From Diphasiastrum complanatum (taxonomy: Eukaryota; Streptophyta; Lycopodiopsida; Lycopodiales; Lycopodiaceae): a stretch of 64,000 bases of DNA. The translations under genes and the position numbers were made by a program. Numbering within the stretch: the first letter of the stretch is position 1; the number at the start of each line of letters is the position of its first letter. The stretch covers positions 25,241,106 to 25,305,105 of the forward strand of contig CM055100.1 in the NCBI GenBank assembly GCA_029204225.1, given 5' to 3'. Positions 23,438 to 33,258 of the stretch are shown here, one piece after another. The notes beneath the pieces are model-generated. The model was not told the origin of the DNA, searched no databases, and saw only the letters and a list, made by a program, of their open reading frames with translations.

Positions 23438-24018
23438 CCGAAAAATTCCATGACATTACATAGCGACAGTCAGAGTTGCATTCAGCTAGCAAAGAATCCA
23501 GTGTTCCATGCGAGAACTAAACACATTGAGATTCAGTATCACTTTATACGTGAGAGGCTACTGAGTCGTGAAATTCATGTTGTTCATTGTAGCACAAAAG
23601 AACAACTAGCTGATATTTTCACTAAGCCACTTGTTGGAGAAAAGTTTGATAAGTTTAGATCAAAGCTTTCTGTACTTAAAGTTTGTTGACTTTAAAGCTA
23701 TGTATATGACTGTATAAAAAGTAGACTCTACTTTAAGGGAGAGAGTTAGAATTAAAGCATAATAACTGTGCTACTATACTGTGGGTCCTATCAGTTGATA
23801 AGGATCAGTTGGTCTCGCCACGAGGCAAGTCGACGGGACACGCATCCCACCAACGCCAACCTGGGTCATGCATGGGTTGCCTGAGTGAACAACTATATGT
23901 ACAATGTAATTTTATTTTGAGAAATACAGTTGCTATGTAAGCTTGTTGTAGAGAGAGTTTTCTGTTTGTGTTACTGTATAGCATGATCCGTGTTCCTGTT
24001 CGAAGCTTCTAAGTCTGT
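23438..24018 (+). mobile_element. Foreign Copia RNase H C-terminus plus LTR fragment
   Basis: The frame SDSQSCIQLAKNPVFHARTK, then HIEIQYHFIRERLL and QLADIFTKPL, ending ...LSVLKVC with stop at 23687-23689, is the C-terminal end of a Copia RNase H. A purine tract (AAGGGAGAGAG) near 23735-23745 is followed by about 270 bp that look like an LTR. Both outer edges lie inside homology to the host element: left after CATGGTG near 23437, right at CTCAAAG near 24019. About 70 codons of the host element are missing between them. This looks like a template switch or recombination product, not a simple insertion, because no target duplication is visible. Confidence 0.75.
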
Positions 24019-24050
24019 CTCAAAGTTTGAGAGTTCCAAGGGAGTCCTCA

Positions 24051-24794
24051 ATGACAATGGCCGAGTCATCAAATTGTATGCAAATTGTTCATTCAAGTGT
24101 GCATCTTGCAAGGGTGGTGAGCATTGGAGAGTCTACTATCTTTGAATATTTTTTGGAAAGTATTAGTAGACATGAGGTGATTTGTTTCTTATCTTTAAGA
24201 TTCATGGTGTTTATTACTTTGTATGACAAGACAATGAAATGGGATGCTTTGAAATCTACATTTGTTGTTGATAAAGCAATTTCATTGGATAACTATTTTT
24301 GTAATAGTTTGAATAGAGTCATAAAAGATGAAACATCATTTTCTTTGAAAATTTTTGTGTCCACATGCTTTGTGCATGATCATTCCAATGTAAGGACTAA
24401 AGATTGTCCTATTTCAATAATAGGAATAATGGTAGTGTTTTGCTCTTCAAGTAGAGATTGTAGAATCTACTTGTTTTCCACCAAAGAATTTGTCAATGGT
24501 GGAAATGTGATCTTTCAAGAGTGGAAGATTTGTAAACTTGAAGAAGCACCTTTGGATCAAGACCTTATACAATTCATTGATGTTTTGGAGTCAAGTCAAG
24601 TGGAGGATCAAGCTCAAGACCCGAGGACTCCAAGAAGAACCTTGAGTGTCAAGATGGAGCCATCTAGGCTCAATCATATGCATCAAGCAAGGCAAGGTGT
24701 CTTTGGCAACATTATGTATGCACTTAATAATATAATTGATGTATCTTCAAGTGCACAAAATGCCTTGGAATCCATGGCTTGGCATGATGTATAG
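24051..24794 (+). CDS. Conserved C-terminal ORF of the Gag-protease Copia family
   Basis: An open frame of 248 codons from ATG 24051 to the stop after WHDV, very similar to the last third of the 17043-19199 ORF. The frame extends eight codons further left to a TTG where the other copy has ATG. It contains the diverged integrase-tail motifs (YFCNSLN, SSSRDCRIYLFS, GGNVIFQEW) and an acidic linker. No stop interrupts it, although the gag part of the same element has several. Whether it is ever translated alone is unknown; it may simply have escaped mutation. Confidence 0.5.
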   Translation: MTMAESSNCMQIVHSSVHLARVVSIGESTIFEYFLESISRHEVICFLSLRFMVFITLYDKTMKWDALKSTFVVDKAISLDNYFCNSLNRVIKDETSFSLKIFVSTCFVHDHSNVRTKDCPISIIGIMVVFCSSSRDCRIYLFSTKEFVNGGNVIFQEWKICKLEEAPLDQDLIQFIDVLESSQVEDQAQDPRTPRRTLSVKMEPSRLNHMHQARQGVFGNIMYALNNIIDVSSSAQNALESMAWHDV

Positions 24795-24986
24795 TTTTTG
24801 AAGTGTGCTACATGTATATAGACACATTTGTGGAACATCTTGTAAGGGATCCTTTAAGAGGTGGAAGATCCTTCATGGACATCATTCTCTATTGGAGTCT
24901 CAAAAGTTCCTTGTTTGTAGCTAGATTTTTTAGATACTTCTAAAAGCATTCATTCATCTAGCAAGAGAGCTAAATTTGAGGAGGAG

Positions 24987-25406
24987 TGTAAAGAAATGCC
25001 AAAACTTGGCAAATCTAGCTTAATCAAAAACCATGAAGAATAGTGTAAATTTTGTACATAATTGGGTTCCACACATGTATGGCCAAAATGCCACATGACA
25101 ATCCACTCCTAATGTAGGTTAGGTCAAGTCAAGAGAGTTGGTCATGTCTATTTGGTGGTCATCCCTACTTTATAGGACTTACACCTAAGTTTAAGATAAA
25201 AATTTGACCAACTAGCTACCTACCAAGCATAACTCTAGGATCTAGGCTAGGGTTTCATTTTAGGGCAAGAAGAGTGAGTTAACTTCCTTATTACATGCTG
25301 GAAATCCACCCAACTTCACAAAAGAAGTCGAATTTGCTATGTATTCCAAGCTCCCATAGTGAGAAGATAGAAACTTTTTGGAGCTCATTGGCAATCTCAA
25401 GCTAGT
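24987..25406 (+). repeat. Right LTR of the plus-strand Copia element, truncated
   Basis: Begins TGTAAAGAAATGCC directly after the purine tract and follows the left LTR to CAAGCTAGTTCA, then diverges. About 340 bp of the LTR are missing. Confidence 0.85.
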
Positions 25407-25639
25407 TCACGAGCTTAATTTATCTCTCGCTTGTGCACATCATGCTATTTTTTTTTTGTGGAGATAATAAGTTGATGTCAAAGCCTAAGAACTCAATTGG
25501 AGACTATAAAATGAATTATGCACTATATTAGTGGCACACTTTATCTTGGATTGTAGCATGAAATATATAATGCTTCTATACTTATGATTTTATTTATTAT
25601 CTATTTTAGTTTTATGCCGATTGGATAAGAAATATTGAT

Positions 25640-26021
25640 AATTGAAGATCTATGCATAGCAAGGTATACATTTAGTTTGGGCACTGCAACAATAGCTTTG
25701 AGCAATAAGAAACAATCAATAGTTTTTTTATCATCTATGGAAGTAGAATATCAATCACTTAGTAATGTAGTGTAGGAAGCATTATGGTTGAAATGTTTAT
25801 TTGCAATTTTTTAACCACCACAAAATTGAAGTTATATTCATCTAGCTAGGCATTCAGTACTTCACATTAGAACAATGCATATAGAAGTCCATCATCATGT
25901 TGTTTGAGAAAAATCAAAGGTTATATATAGTGTTGTGCAAGTTTGAGGATCAATTTTTAGATACTTTCACAAAATCTCTAGATAGATATAAAATTAAAAA
26001 TTTTGAACCTTTAGTGTGTAG

Positions 26022-26024
<3 letters not shown>
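25640..26024 (+). pseudogene. Copia RNase H remnant
   Basis: Translation with stops gives ALSNKKQSIVFLSSMEVEYQ and SLSNVV-stop-EALWLK. Shifted frames then give HLARHSVLHIRTMHIEVHHH and FTKSLDR. This is the order of Copia RNase H: the SKKQ-SSMEAEY helix, the Asp-Asn loop region, then the HIEVxHHFVRE and DIFTKSL end. It is heavily decayed. It runs directly into the GA array at 26025, like the LINE fragment at 3805. Confidence 0.7.

Positions 26025-26081
<57 letters not shown>
26025..26081. repeat. (GA)n microsatellite, about 57 bp
   Basis: This is a perfect GA array adjoining the end of the Copia RNase H remnant. Confidence 0.97.
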
Positions 26082-26084
<3 letters not shown>

Positions 26085-26534
26085 ACAATGGATAATTTTC
26101 AATCTTATCTCTCCAAACCAATGGACTTGTAGATTAGTCAAAGCCTTCTATTTAGCCTTCTCATTTGCATATGCTTTTGCTTTGGTTAGTTGTGTTTTTG
26201 AAATGCTTTTGACAAGTATCAACATCTTGACCAAGAGCTCTTACTTATGAACCAATATTGTTTTGTAGCACCATAGCAATATCAGATGTGATATCACCAT
26301 CATGTAGCCATCATAATTTTTTTTTTTTCTGATATTAGTCACACCAAAGTGCAATGAAATCCACAAAAATTTGATTGAAATTCTTGTGGAATTAATGAAT
26401 ATGGAAGACCTCACTCTTCACTCCAAAAGAAAAAGATAGATGTATTGCCTCCAATTTATCACTAAGCCATTTCTGCCAAGTACGTAAGAATAATTGTAAA
26501 AAAATATGCCAAAGTCTAAAAGTAATTTCAGAGG

Positions 26535-27000
26535 ATTGAACACAACATCTAAGACTAGGTCTTGTAATGGTTAGCCAAATAAGACATCCTATTAACTTTC
26601 TATAGAGATTAATGTCAAGGCTCTTTCATCACCTCTTCAAGTTAGCTTTACATTTGATTCCATAAATGTACAGATAGATTTGCAATTATCCCTTTGAAAT
26701 CTTAGTTAGCATACTTTTCTTGACTTATTAAAGTAGTTTCTTAAGTCTTACTCACTTCTATTCGTAAGATATAGTATAGCAAACCAAGGTCTTGAACTTC
26801 AAACTCATTTCCAAGTGCTATTCTGATGTCTACTATATCTTGCTTACTACTACCACTCAAAATGATATTGAAACCTTGAAGTCTAAGATTATCCTTTTCC
26901 AAAAGCTTTTATAATCAATATTTGATCGTTCTTTTATGCACCTCTTAATGAAGGATGCATCATACCCATTGAAATTTAAATTCATGGTATCCAAAGGCCT
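26535..27000 (-). pseudogene. Copia reverse transcriptase connection-domain remnant
   Basis: On the minus strand one frame gives KQDIVDIRIALGNEFEVQDL followed by GLLYYILRIEVS and later SQEKYAN, matching the part of Copia RT after the YVDD box (EFEMKDLGxLxYxLGIE). In a shifted frame further on, NLYRKLIGCLIWLTITRP is the conserved YRxLIGxLxYLTxTRPD segment. Several stops and shifts show it is dead. The YVDD box itself is not recognisable upstream. Orientation is opposite to the RNase H remnant to its left. Confidence 0.65.
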
Positions 27001-28200
27001 TCCAAATAATTTTTAATTACAAATGAAAACAAACTTGATTGTGCTATGTCGTCTCCGATTGTGAGCAGCCATCATGTCATAACAAAGCTAGAAGAAAATG
27101 AGAACAATAGAGTGACTAATCATGAAGAATAATGCACAACAAAAGTCAATTATCTGTACTTTTTGTACAGGTCAACTTTAACTATGGTTAATGAAAGATA
27201 AACCCTTGTTTGCCATGAGCAATCAGACTCGAGTAGTCCAAGTATCATTGTAGGAAGTGAAAAAGGTCCAATCACATGTTTGCTCAGCATGACTATTAAA
27301 ATTTCCAAAAATGTCTAGGTAACTAAATTTTTTTAGTCCAACACGCTTACAATATTGCCAAAATGTAAAATATAAGAAGGCCATGTGGATGTTGGCTAGA
27401 CTTCCCCTAATGTGGCAATCATTGCAAAGCCCAAGGGTGGTGGAGCCATTGGCAGCTATGCCTTACGTTGGTTAATGTACAACACAACATCTTTGAAAAG
27501 GGTAAGCAATGCTTTCCAAAAAAAGTTAATGACATAAAGAGAGAAATTTAATCAAGACGTGTTTCTTTGAATGTCGAAGGTCCAATTTAATAGATGCTCA
27601 ATGTTTTTGTCATGTTTGTACTATCATGCATTAAGAGGATGAGAAATTAGCTGCAACCACATGTATGAGAAATATCTCATATATGCATTAAGAGGATGAG
27701 AGAGAAATTAGCTACAACCACAAGTATGAGAAATATCTCATATTGATCATGACGGGATCTAAATTTACGAGTACTATGTCCATTTGACTTTATGCTACTT
27801 TAACAAAAACAATCAAGACAAATTACATGTAAAAGAGACAGTTGAGTATGAATCAGCTATGTTTTTGATGTAGTACTGCCAGAATGGTTAGCCTGCCAAG
27901 GCCCAAGGGATGTGGAGTTTGTAACTCACAAAATCCTTCAAGAACTCCTTAAGCGAAAAACATATTCAATGAATTATTTTAACAGACTATGAACCCAGAC
28001 TTCATTTTCAAAACTCATCCGGATCAGTACATGCAAGCACTGACACTTCTGTGCATTCAGCAGTGAGTGACACATCTGTAGTTGAAGTGCCCCAATGATC
28101 GCCATTCATTTAAAAAATAGAAACACAATGCACATTGACAGAGGGGCTGCTTCTAAAATGCCAGGCCTGAAGGGCCTAAAGTGATCCAGTTACCAGTACA
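27001..28200. other. Unassigned sequence
   Basis: No domain-bearing frame. Contains the tandem duplication at 27626-27740. It may be decayed Copia flank. Confidence 0.35.
27626..27740. repeat. Two-copy tandem duplication, unit about 57-61 bp
   Basis: The block beginning ATGCATTAAGAGGATGAG and ending GAGAAATATCTCATAT is repeated at 27683 with a four-base insertion (AGAG) and two substitutions. Confidence 0.9.
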
Positions 28201-28409
28201 GTAATGGATACTTTGTGCATATTCTGCCCATTTTTGGACAAATTTAAAAGCAGAATATGCATCTGTTTTAAAAAAAAAAAATTGCTGCCCATTCCAGCCT
28301 GCGGTCAGGCGCAGGCCTGCCACATGGCAGCGTCAGAGTGGGCAGAAAAAGTCAAACTGCTCATTATGTTTCATAATGAGCATGTAAAAATTTTCAAAGT
28401 ATCCATTAC
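28201..28409. repeat. Foldback element with 15-bp terminal inverted repeats
   Basis: GTAATGGATACTTTG (28201-28215) recurs as its exact reverse complement at 28395-28409. Inside are three further stems: GCATATTCTGC/GCAGAATATGC (28217-28227, 28250-28260), GCCTGCG/CGCAGGC (28297-28303, 28310-28316) and GCTCATTATG/CATAATGAGC (28359-28368, 28372-28381). It may be a MITE-like element, but no clear target duplication was seen. Confidence 0.6.
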
Positions 28410-28424
28410 GCAATGGAAAGGGCC

Positions 28425-28541
28425 GGGCACAGGCCATTCTGCCCGGTCAGGATTTCCAAAATTTTTTTAGGCAAGGCCCCCCCTCCGGGCCTTGCCTAAG
28501 AAATTTCTGGAAATCCTGACCGGACAGAATGGCCTGTGCCC
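28425..28541. repeat. 55-bp near-perfect inverted repeat with 7-nt loop
   Basis: The left arm 28425-28479 and right arm 28487-28541 pair with 51 of 55 positions matching by eye, around a CCCCTCC loop. The transcript of either strand would form one long stem. It lies about 1.2 kb past the metacaspase stop codon and directly beside the 28201-28409 foldback. Confidence 0.9.
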
Positions 28542-28559
28542 TGCCCATTCCATAGTACC

Positions 28560-29721
28560 CCATTCCATAATACGTAAAGGACATTATGAAATACAAGCAA
28601 CACTTGGAAGGTGAGATGATGGAAGGAAACACCTGTCTCCACCCAAAGATCATGAGAGCTTAAATGCAAACAAGAAATGGAGTACCTCAATGTATCTAAA
28701 CTAGTAGGAGAGACCATAAGTCAGGTATTTAGTAGGTTGCAAAGAATCAAGGGTGCCAAAATTTTCCTTGAAGCAACAAATTCTAGTTGGATCGCGCAAG
28801 ATTTGTTACCCTAACAGAAATTAGAACTTGTAAAATCACACATAAAAAGTGGCGCTTTTGTGCGCTATCGACTTTGCGATACTCGATGCCATCAATATAA
28901 TCCATAATATAAAACACTTTCCAGCTTCCAATGGGCTGAAGGCTGTGAGTATGTGCATATCAATGCAATATGGCAACAATTGGATGAAAGAATGAAGGTA
29001 TCACACCAAAAAATCCAGATCAACCGAATGATTGAAATTTTTTTTCAGGTTAATAACATGGGTGCAGGCATTGACATGCATTTAAGTAGCATCATTCCGC
29101 CAGCCTGGTAATATCTCCACGTTGAAAGTTAAAAGCACAGTTCAGCAACTCATAGATAGAGCATGTCAAAGCTGGTGATGAGTTTCCCATTGCAAAGAAC
29201 GATACAGGTCTACGTTTTGAAGTTTTTCAGAATATGGTATTCAAAAAAGTAGAAGAATAAAACTCCTAAGCAGAGGGAAAGAGGGCCATAGCAGATTTGT
29301 CCTACATTTTGCACCTGATTAACTCACTAAAGAAGATAAACGTAGGGGAGTAATTTAGAGAGATTTCAAGGACCATGTAACTAATGTTGAAAGGTCATGA
29401 AAAAGTTCAGAAGATACATCACAGAAAAATTACATTAACTTCTAAACGTACAAGAGCCACGAAGATTTTGAGAAAATACAAATTCAGCACACCGTTTTGA
29501 AGGAAGATGACTGTTGGAGAGAACAATGGGTTCACACTAAAAAGGCATGTTAGAAAGAGCTATTCTAGTTGAAGGACCTTCACTCACAGAGAAATATTTG
29601 CTTCTTTCACACACTAAACACTGAAATCTGAATTCTTCTGAAACTTGTAGATGGAACTTTGGAATGGCTGCATGGAGCTATGCGGCAGTAGCCAAATATG
29701 GAAATGAAGGATAGCATCATA
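28560..29721. other. Metacaspase 3' flank
   Basis: No gene seen. The part nearest 29721 is presumably the 3' UTR of the minus-strand metacaspase. I could not identify a convincing poly(A) signal. Confidence 0.4.
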
Positions 29722-32075
29722 CTACTCACAGATGAAGATAGTCTCAACATTCTCGTCGCTACAGAAGAGACATGGATGCTGTTTGAAGCCCTGCTGAGCG
29801 AGATGCTTGCGAACAGAAAGGACTAAATCACGATTGGTAAGTGGACCATCGGTCTGTGCTAATATCGTTTGCACTGCATTGCTTAAGGCACCATACGCTT
29901 CCTTTGGATTACCTGTTGGATTGGCATCAGCAGAGGTTTCATCTGACTGACAACCACTGACAAGAATCCCCATATCAGCAGATCTCTTTTTCCTTAATTC
30001 AGGATTGGATCCAGCATAAGCTGCTTGGTGGCTGGTGGCCGGTGTATCCAATGCAGGTTGGACATATTGAGAGCTATCATGTGCCTCATCCAACTTGGTT
30101 TTCAGGAAATCCTGAGCCAAAGCCCCAACAGTTCCCCAGAAACTCTCACTTTCACCACTCTGAAGCCGGCTCACAATAAGACTGACAAACTTCTTCACTT
30201 TAGGGCTTGCATCCTCCCCAAATGCATCAAAAAGACTTGGCCTGATGTTTCCCACGGTCACATTATGCCGGCCAGTCTTTTGCTCGAACATTTCCAAGAA
30301 TGTAGAGAGAGGAAGTGCTCTGCTTTTTGCATGACCTCCACCAGAGTAATGAACTTCTCGACGATCTGAAGGTCTCTCATGCTGACTTTGATGGTGTCCA
30401 AAGGGCAAATGAATGCCTCGACTCTCTAGTGCTCCATGCACACCGTCAATGATTAGTCCCTTCAATCCATCCGAGTTGCTACCACTTTCATGGCTGGATT
30501 GCTTACTTGCTAACACACCAACTTGTTGCTTTGCATGACTAATGAGCCCTCCACTGTGACAGGAATCCGACACAATTGTAAGGGGGCAACCCCGTGGAAG
30601 CTCATTAACTATTTCGCGAAAATCATCATCTGCATAAACAGTCAAACTGGATCAGAAATCTCAAGTACAAAATAAATATCCTCTAGCTCCTCATAATCTA
30701 GGGAAGGTAGCCCCTCTGATATTACGTGAAATCAGCCTACAGTTTCAAAAAGGCATAACTTAAATGCACTTGCTTCACATAAGCCTACACTGTTTTGTTA
30801 AGAAACCCTAATGCAATGCCACAAGTATAATTTGTAGCACTAAAATATAATTGGCAATGATTCTCTCATCGCCGTATTCTGCAATCAGGACGGTCCTGCA
30901 TAAATTTGTGCCTTGATTCATGACTGTCAGAGCAAAGTACATTATTATCATCCCTTGCCCACATTACGTACTGGCCCTTTTGTGTTGCTTGTACCACCAT
31001 TGGCGCAAGTGCAGGTGATTTAACCTGACAAAACAAGTTAGTTACTGAAAAAATTTCAAGTTCTTTCTTTCTTAGCAGCTGAGGACGACCGATTCATTTT
31101 CAATGCATTGAAATCTTCAGCTTTGGAAAATCTCTGCGGTTATGCGGAAGCAAACTGAAGGCATATAACATAACAGGCGTAGATCGTGATAGAGAATCCT
31201 TAAACGGCAGTAAAAAAGTTAAATCGCATATGTTGAAGTGTCGTAGGATGCATAGCAGACTACAATGACAGATCTTGCAGAACTAATTAGCACAGATCTG
31301 CTATTATTTTAACAAACATCATGTGAAACTAGGCCAGCTCTTTATTCTAAATCTTCGGCTACCTTACCGATGATCTGTAACTGCTACAGCCTAGAACAAA
31401 TCACACTCCCTCCTTATCACATTTAGACTCACTTTACCCACAGCTCACAAAATCCGTCTGAACAAACGCGTTTTTGGGAATGTAAGGAATATATCCATCA
31501 ATGCTGCAGTACAAATCTCGCAAAAACAGATAATCAGACCTGTATGCAAACCCCATTTCCATGATTGCTACAGTAAGTAACAGATGAAAATCAAGCATGT
31601 AAATCAAACCTCTTTCGATCATTCCTACAGTTAAAGAAGCTCAGCAAAAAAGTAATCAAACCTATATGCAAACAGCCTAATTCCATCACTCCTGCACTAC
31701 AAAACCCAGAAAGTAGATGCTAACCAGACCTGTAATGAGATTCATATCGCAGGGGACGATGCATTCATCATAGCCGGTGTCATCAGCCTCACCCGATTCC
31801 GCCGGAATCTGAACACCATGACCGCTATAGTGAAAGAAAAGAACATCACCCTCTTCGGATCCTTCGACAAGATCCGATAATGCGCGGCGAACATTGATCC
31901 CCGTGGGCTGCTCCGACCTGGGATCCGTGTCGATCAGCACTCGGATGTCCTCCTCTGCGAATCCAAAGCGCTCTATCAGGCTGCGCTGCATCCGCTTCAC
32001 ATCATTGATACATCCGTGAAGCTCTGCCTTGGTGCCTGGATAGTTGCATCCCACCAGCACTGCCTTCTTCACCAT
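29722..32075 (-). CDS. Type II metacaspase, complete, two exons
   Basis: Cytosolic, usually calcium-dependent cysteine protease that cleaves after Arg/Lys and takes part in stress- and development-linked cell death. Exon 1 is 32075-31730 and exon 2 is 30629-29722, separated by an 1100-bp intron with GT/AG ends. The product has 417 residues, about the length of Arabidopsis type II members. It starts [19 protein letters not shown], typical of the class and without the prodomain zinc finger of type I. An upstream in-frame ATG (32211-32213) would add a basic, low-complexity 46-residue lead, so I reject it. The catalytic His is H86 in HYSGHG, with [10 protein letters not shown] after it, and the catalytic Cys is C139 in SDSCHSGG. 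A long variable linker follows, then the p10-like part ([15 protein letters not shown], and near the end [20 protein letters not shown]). No stop or shift was seen, so it is probably functional. Confidence 0.95.
30630..31729 (-). other. Metacaspase intron with donor-like repeats
   Basis: Begins GTCTGG on the minus strand and ends TTATGCAG. Two further sequences resembling the exon 1 donor (AG then GTCTGATTA, and AG then GTTTGATTAC) lie inside at about 31540 and 31662, within diverged tandem repeats. No coding frame with a domain was found. Confidence 0.8.
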
Positions 32076-32355
32076 CGCGATCGTCTCTGTTTCTGTTTTT
32101 TCTGTGTTTTTTCCGCTCAATTTTGCGATCCAATTCTTTCTCGACCTTTCCTTCTTCTCTCTCATTATCGATCCTCCTCGACTTACAGGGCACGCTACGT
32201 TCGTCCTCCCCACCGTTCATCTTCTTGCACGTGGCACACAATGCCAACTGGACTCCTGACAATCGTCGATCACAGTCTCGGTGATATTCCCCTATTGCAC
32301 CACCGACTTAATTGACTTTCATAATAAAATATTTTTCCGGGGGGGGGGGGGGGGG
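32076..32355 (-). promoter_or_regulatory. Metacaspase 5' UTR and putative proximal promoter
   Basis: On the minus strand a purine-rich stretch (GAGAGAAGAAGG and similar) precedes the ATG. An AT-rich word (AATATTTTATTATG, about 32315-32330) could serve as a TATA-like element. A run of 17 G (plus strand 32339-32355) lies at its outer edge. There is no experimental support. Confidence 0.3.
32339..32355. repeat. Homopolymer run, 17 G
   Basis: An uninterrupted G run about 265 bp upstream of the metacaspase ATG. Its length may be a sequencing artefact, but it is long enough to form a quadruplex. Confidence 0.9.
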
Positions 32356-32934
32356 TGTGAAAATGTTACGTGCTCGGTTGTTTTAGTATTTCCTATTGAT
32401 AAGGGGGGTCCTGCTGTCATTTGATCGGCATTTTTAATGAACCCACCACTTAGATTTTTGTACAAGCCGACATCCAAGTGGAAATGTCACTTGAGAGCAA
32501 ATTCGCTTTGTCAAAAGTTCACTCATGAAAAACACATAATAGATGTGAACTGCCATTATGAAAATGTTGTAGATTTTGGAGGTTCCATCTGTAGAGCACG
32601 ACCTTGCTAACATTGAATCTAAGAGGCTTTGTCCTATAAGATTTTCAAATGAGGTTTTTTTTTTTCTTTTCTTGAATATGTATCTAATTCACCTAACTTT
32701 GCTATGTATGATAAGATTATTGCCCTTTTGAGGCTCCCAAAAAACCAAAAGTGGGACTAACAAAAAACCAATCTATATGAAAATATTGATAACTATGAAA
32801 TTGACCTTGTGAGATTATTTTGTAGATGCATACTTTCTACCTTGGCCTATCAACTTCAACGACATGTCTTGCATATCCTTTGAATGTGTATCTTATTTTG
32901 GTGATCTAGTTAATTCAACTAGGATATTCTTATG
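32356..32934. other. No recognisable feature
   Basis: AT-rich intergenic sequence between the metacaspase promoter side and the tandem repeat at 32935. No domain-bearing frames. Confidence 0.4.
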
Positions 32935-33055
32935 TATAATATGTATACTTTACAACACATAAAAAGGAGAAGTTATATATAATATGTATACTTTACAACA
33001 CATAAAAAGAAGAACTTATGTATAATAGGTCCACTTTACAACACGCTTGAGCTTG
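32935..33055. repeat. Three-copy tandem repeat, 43-bp unit
   Basis: Units start at 32935, 32978 and 33021, each with TATAATA...CTTTACAACAC; the third is more diverged and is cut short. Confidence 0.9.
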
Positions 33056-33064
33056 AAGTTCGGA

Positions 33065-33088
33065 TTTAGGGTTTAGGGTTTAGGGTTT
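33065..33088. repeat. Internal telomere-type repeat (TTTAGGG)3
   Basis: Three perfect copies of the plant telomere heptamer followed by TTT. They sit at the far end of a Copia integrase-linker fragment. Confidence 0.85.
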
Positions 33089-33258
33089 GAAGGTTTTCCT
33101 GGAGCAATATCCTTGCCTTTGATGTCGACGAACTGATCCTCGATAAAGACTGTATCCCAGCTATACAAGATTTGTTGGGTATCAGGATCATACAGCTTGT
33201 ATGTATTATCAGATGAAGTATATCCAATCAGGATGGTCTTGGCAACTTTCTTCTTCGT
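33085..33258 (-). pseudogene. Copia integrase-to-RT linker fragment
   Basis: On the minus strand a frame gives KKKVAKTILIGYTSSDNTYK, then LYDPDTQQILYSWDTVFIED and QFVDIKGKDIAPG. This is the segment that follows the integrase core in Copia polyproteins (ILIGYSSxSKxYKLYDPxTKK). It is fused directly behind the RNase H end of the neighbouring fragment, the reverse of the normal order, and it ends in the telomere-like array. Confidence 0.75.

Larger units (their letters stand above)
20711..25406 (+). mobile_element. Related Copia element, plus strand, decayed and chimeric
   Basis: The left LTR is 16117-16130 plus 20711-21454, ending TTTCACA. The primer site TGGTATCAGAGCC starts at 21455, the interior runs to a purine tract (GAGGAGGAG, to 24986), and the right LTR starts TGTAAAG at 24987. 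The right LTR matches the left only to about 25406 and is then truncated, so no target duplication can be found. The interior has the same gag-protease and tail arrangement as the minus-strand element, but with stops in gag and a foreign Copia RNase H-LTR piece at about 23438-24018. It is the older element, since the minus-strand copy is inserted in its left LTR. Confidence 0.88.

Noticed and set aside
25897-26250. Open frame with Arg-Glu repeats
   Set aside because: It reads through the GA array at 26025-26081 next to a dead RNase H fragment.
28201-28720. Short coding frames over the hairpin cluster
   Set aside because: They arise from the inverted repeats and have no domain; the folding signal explains the sequence better.
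30025-30369. Plus-strand open frame of 114 codons
   Set aside because: Antisense shadow of metacaspase exon 2.
32076-32213. N-terminal extension of the metacaspase from an upstream in-frame ATG
   Set aside because: Type II metacaspases start directly with the MxKKAVLxGCNY motif; the extra 46 residues are basic low-complexity sequence.
32002-32315. Several short open frames around the metacaspase start
   Set aside because: They overlap exon 1 or its leader in other frames; the type II metacaspase frame is unambiguous.
33065-33088. Chromosome end
   Set aside because: Only three TTTAGGG units with retroelement sequence on both sides; this is an interstitial trace.
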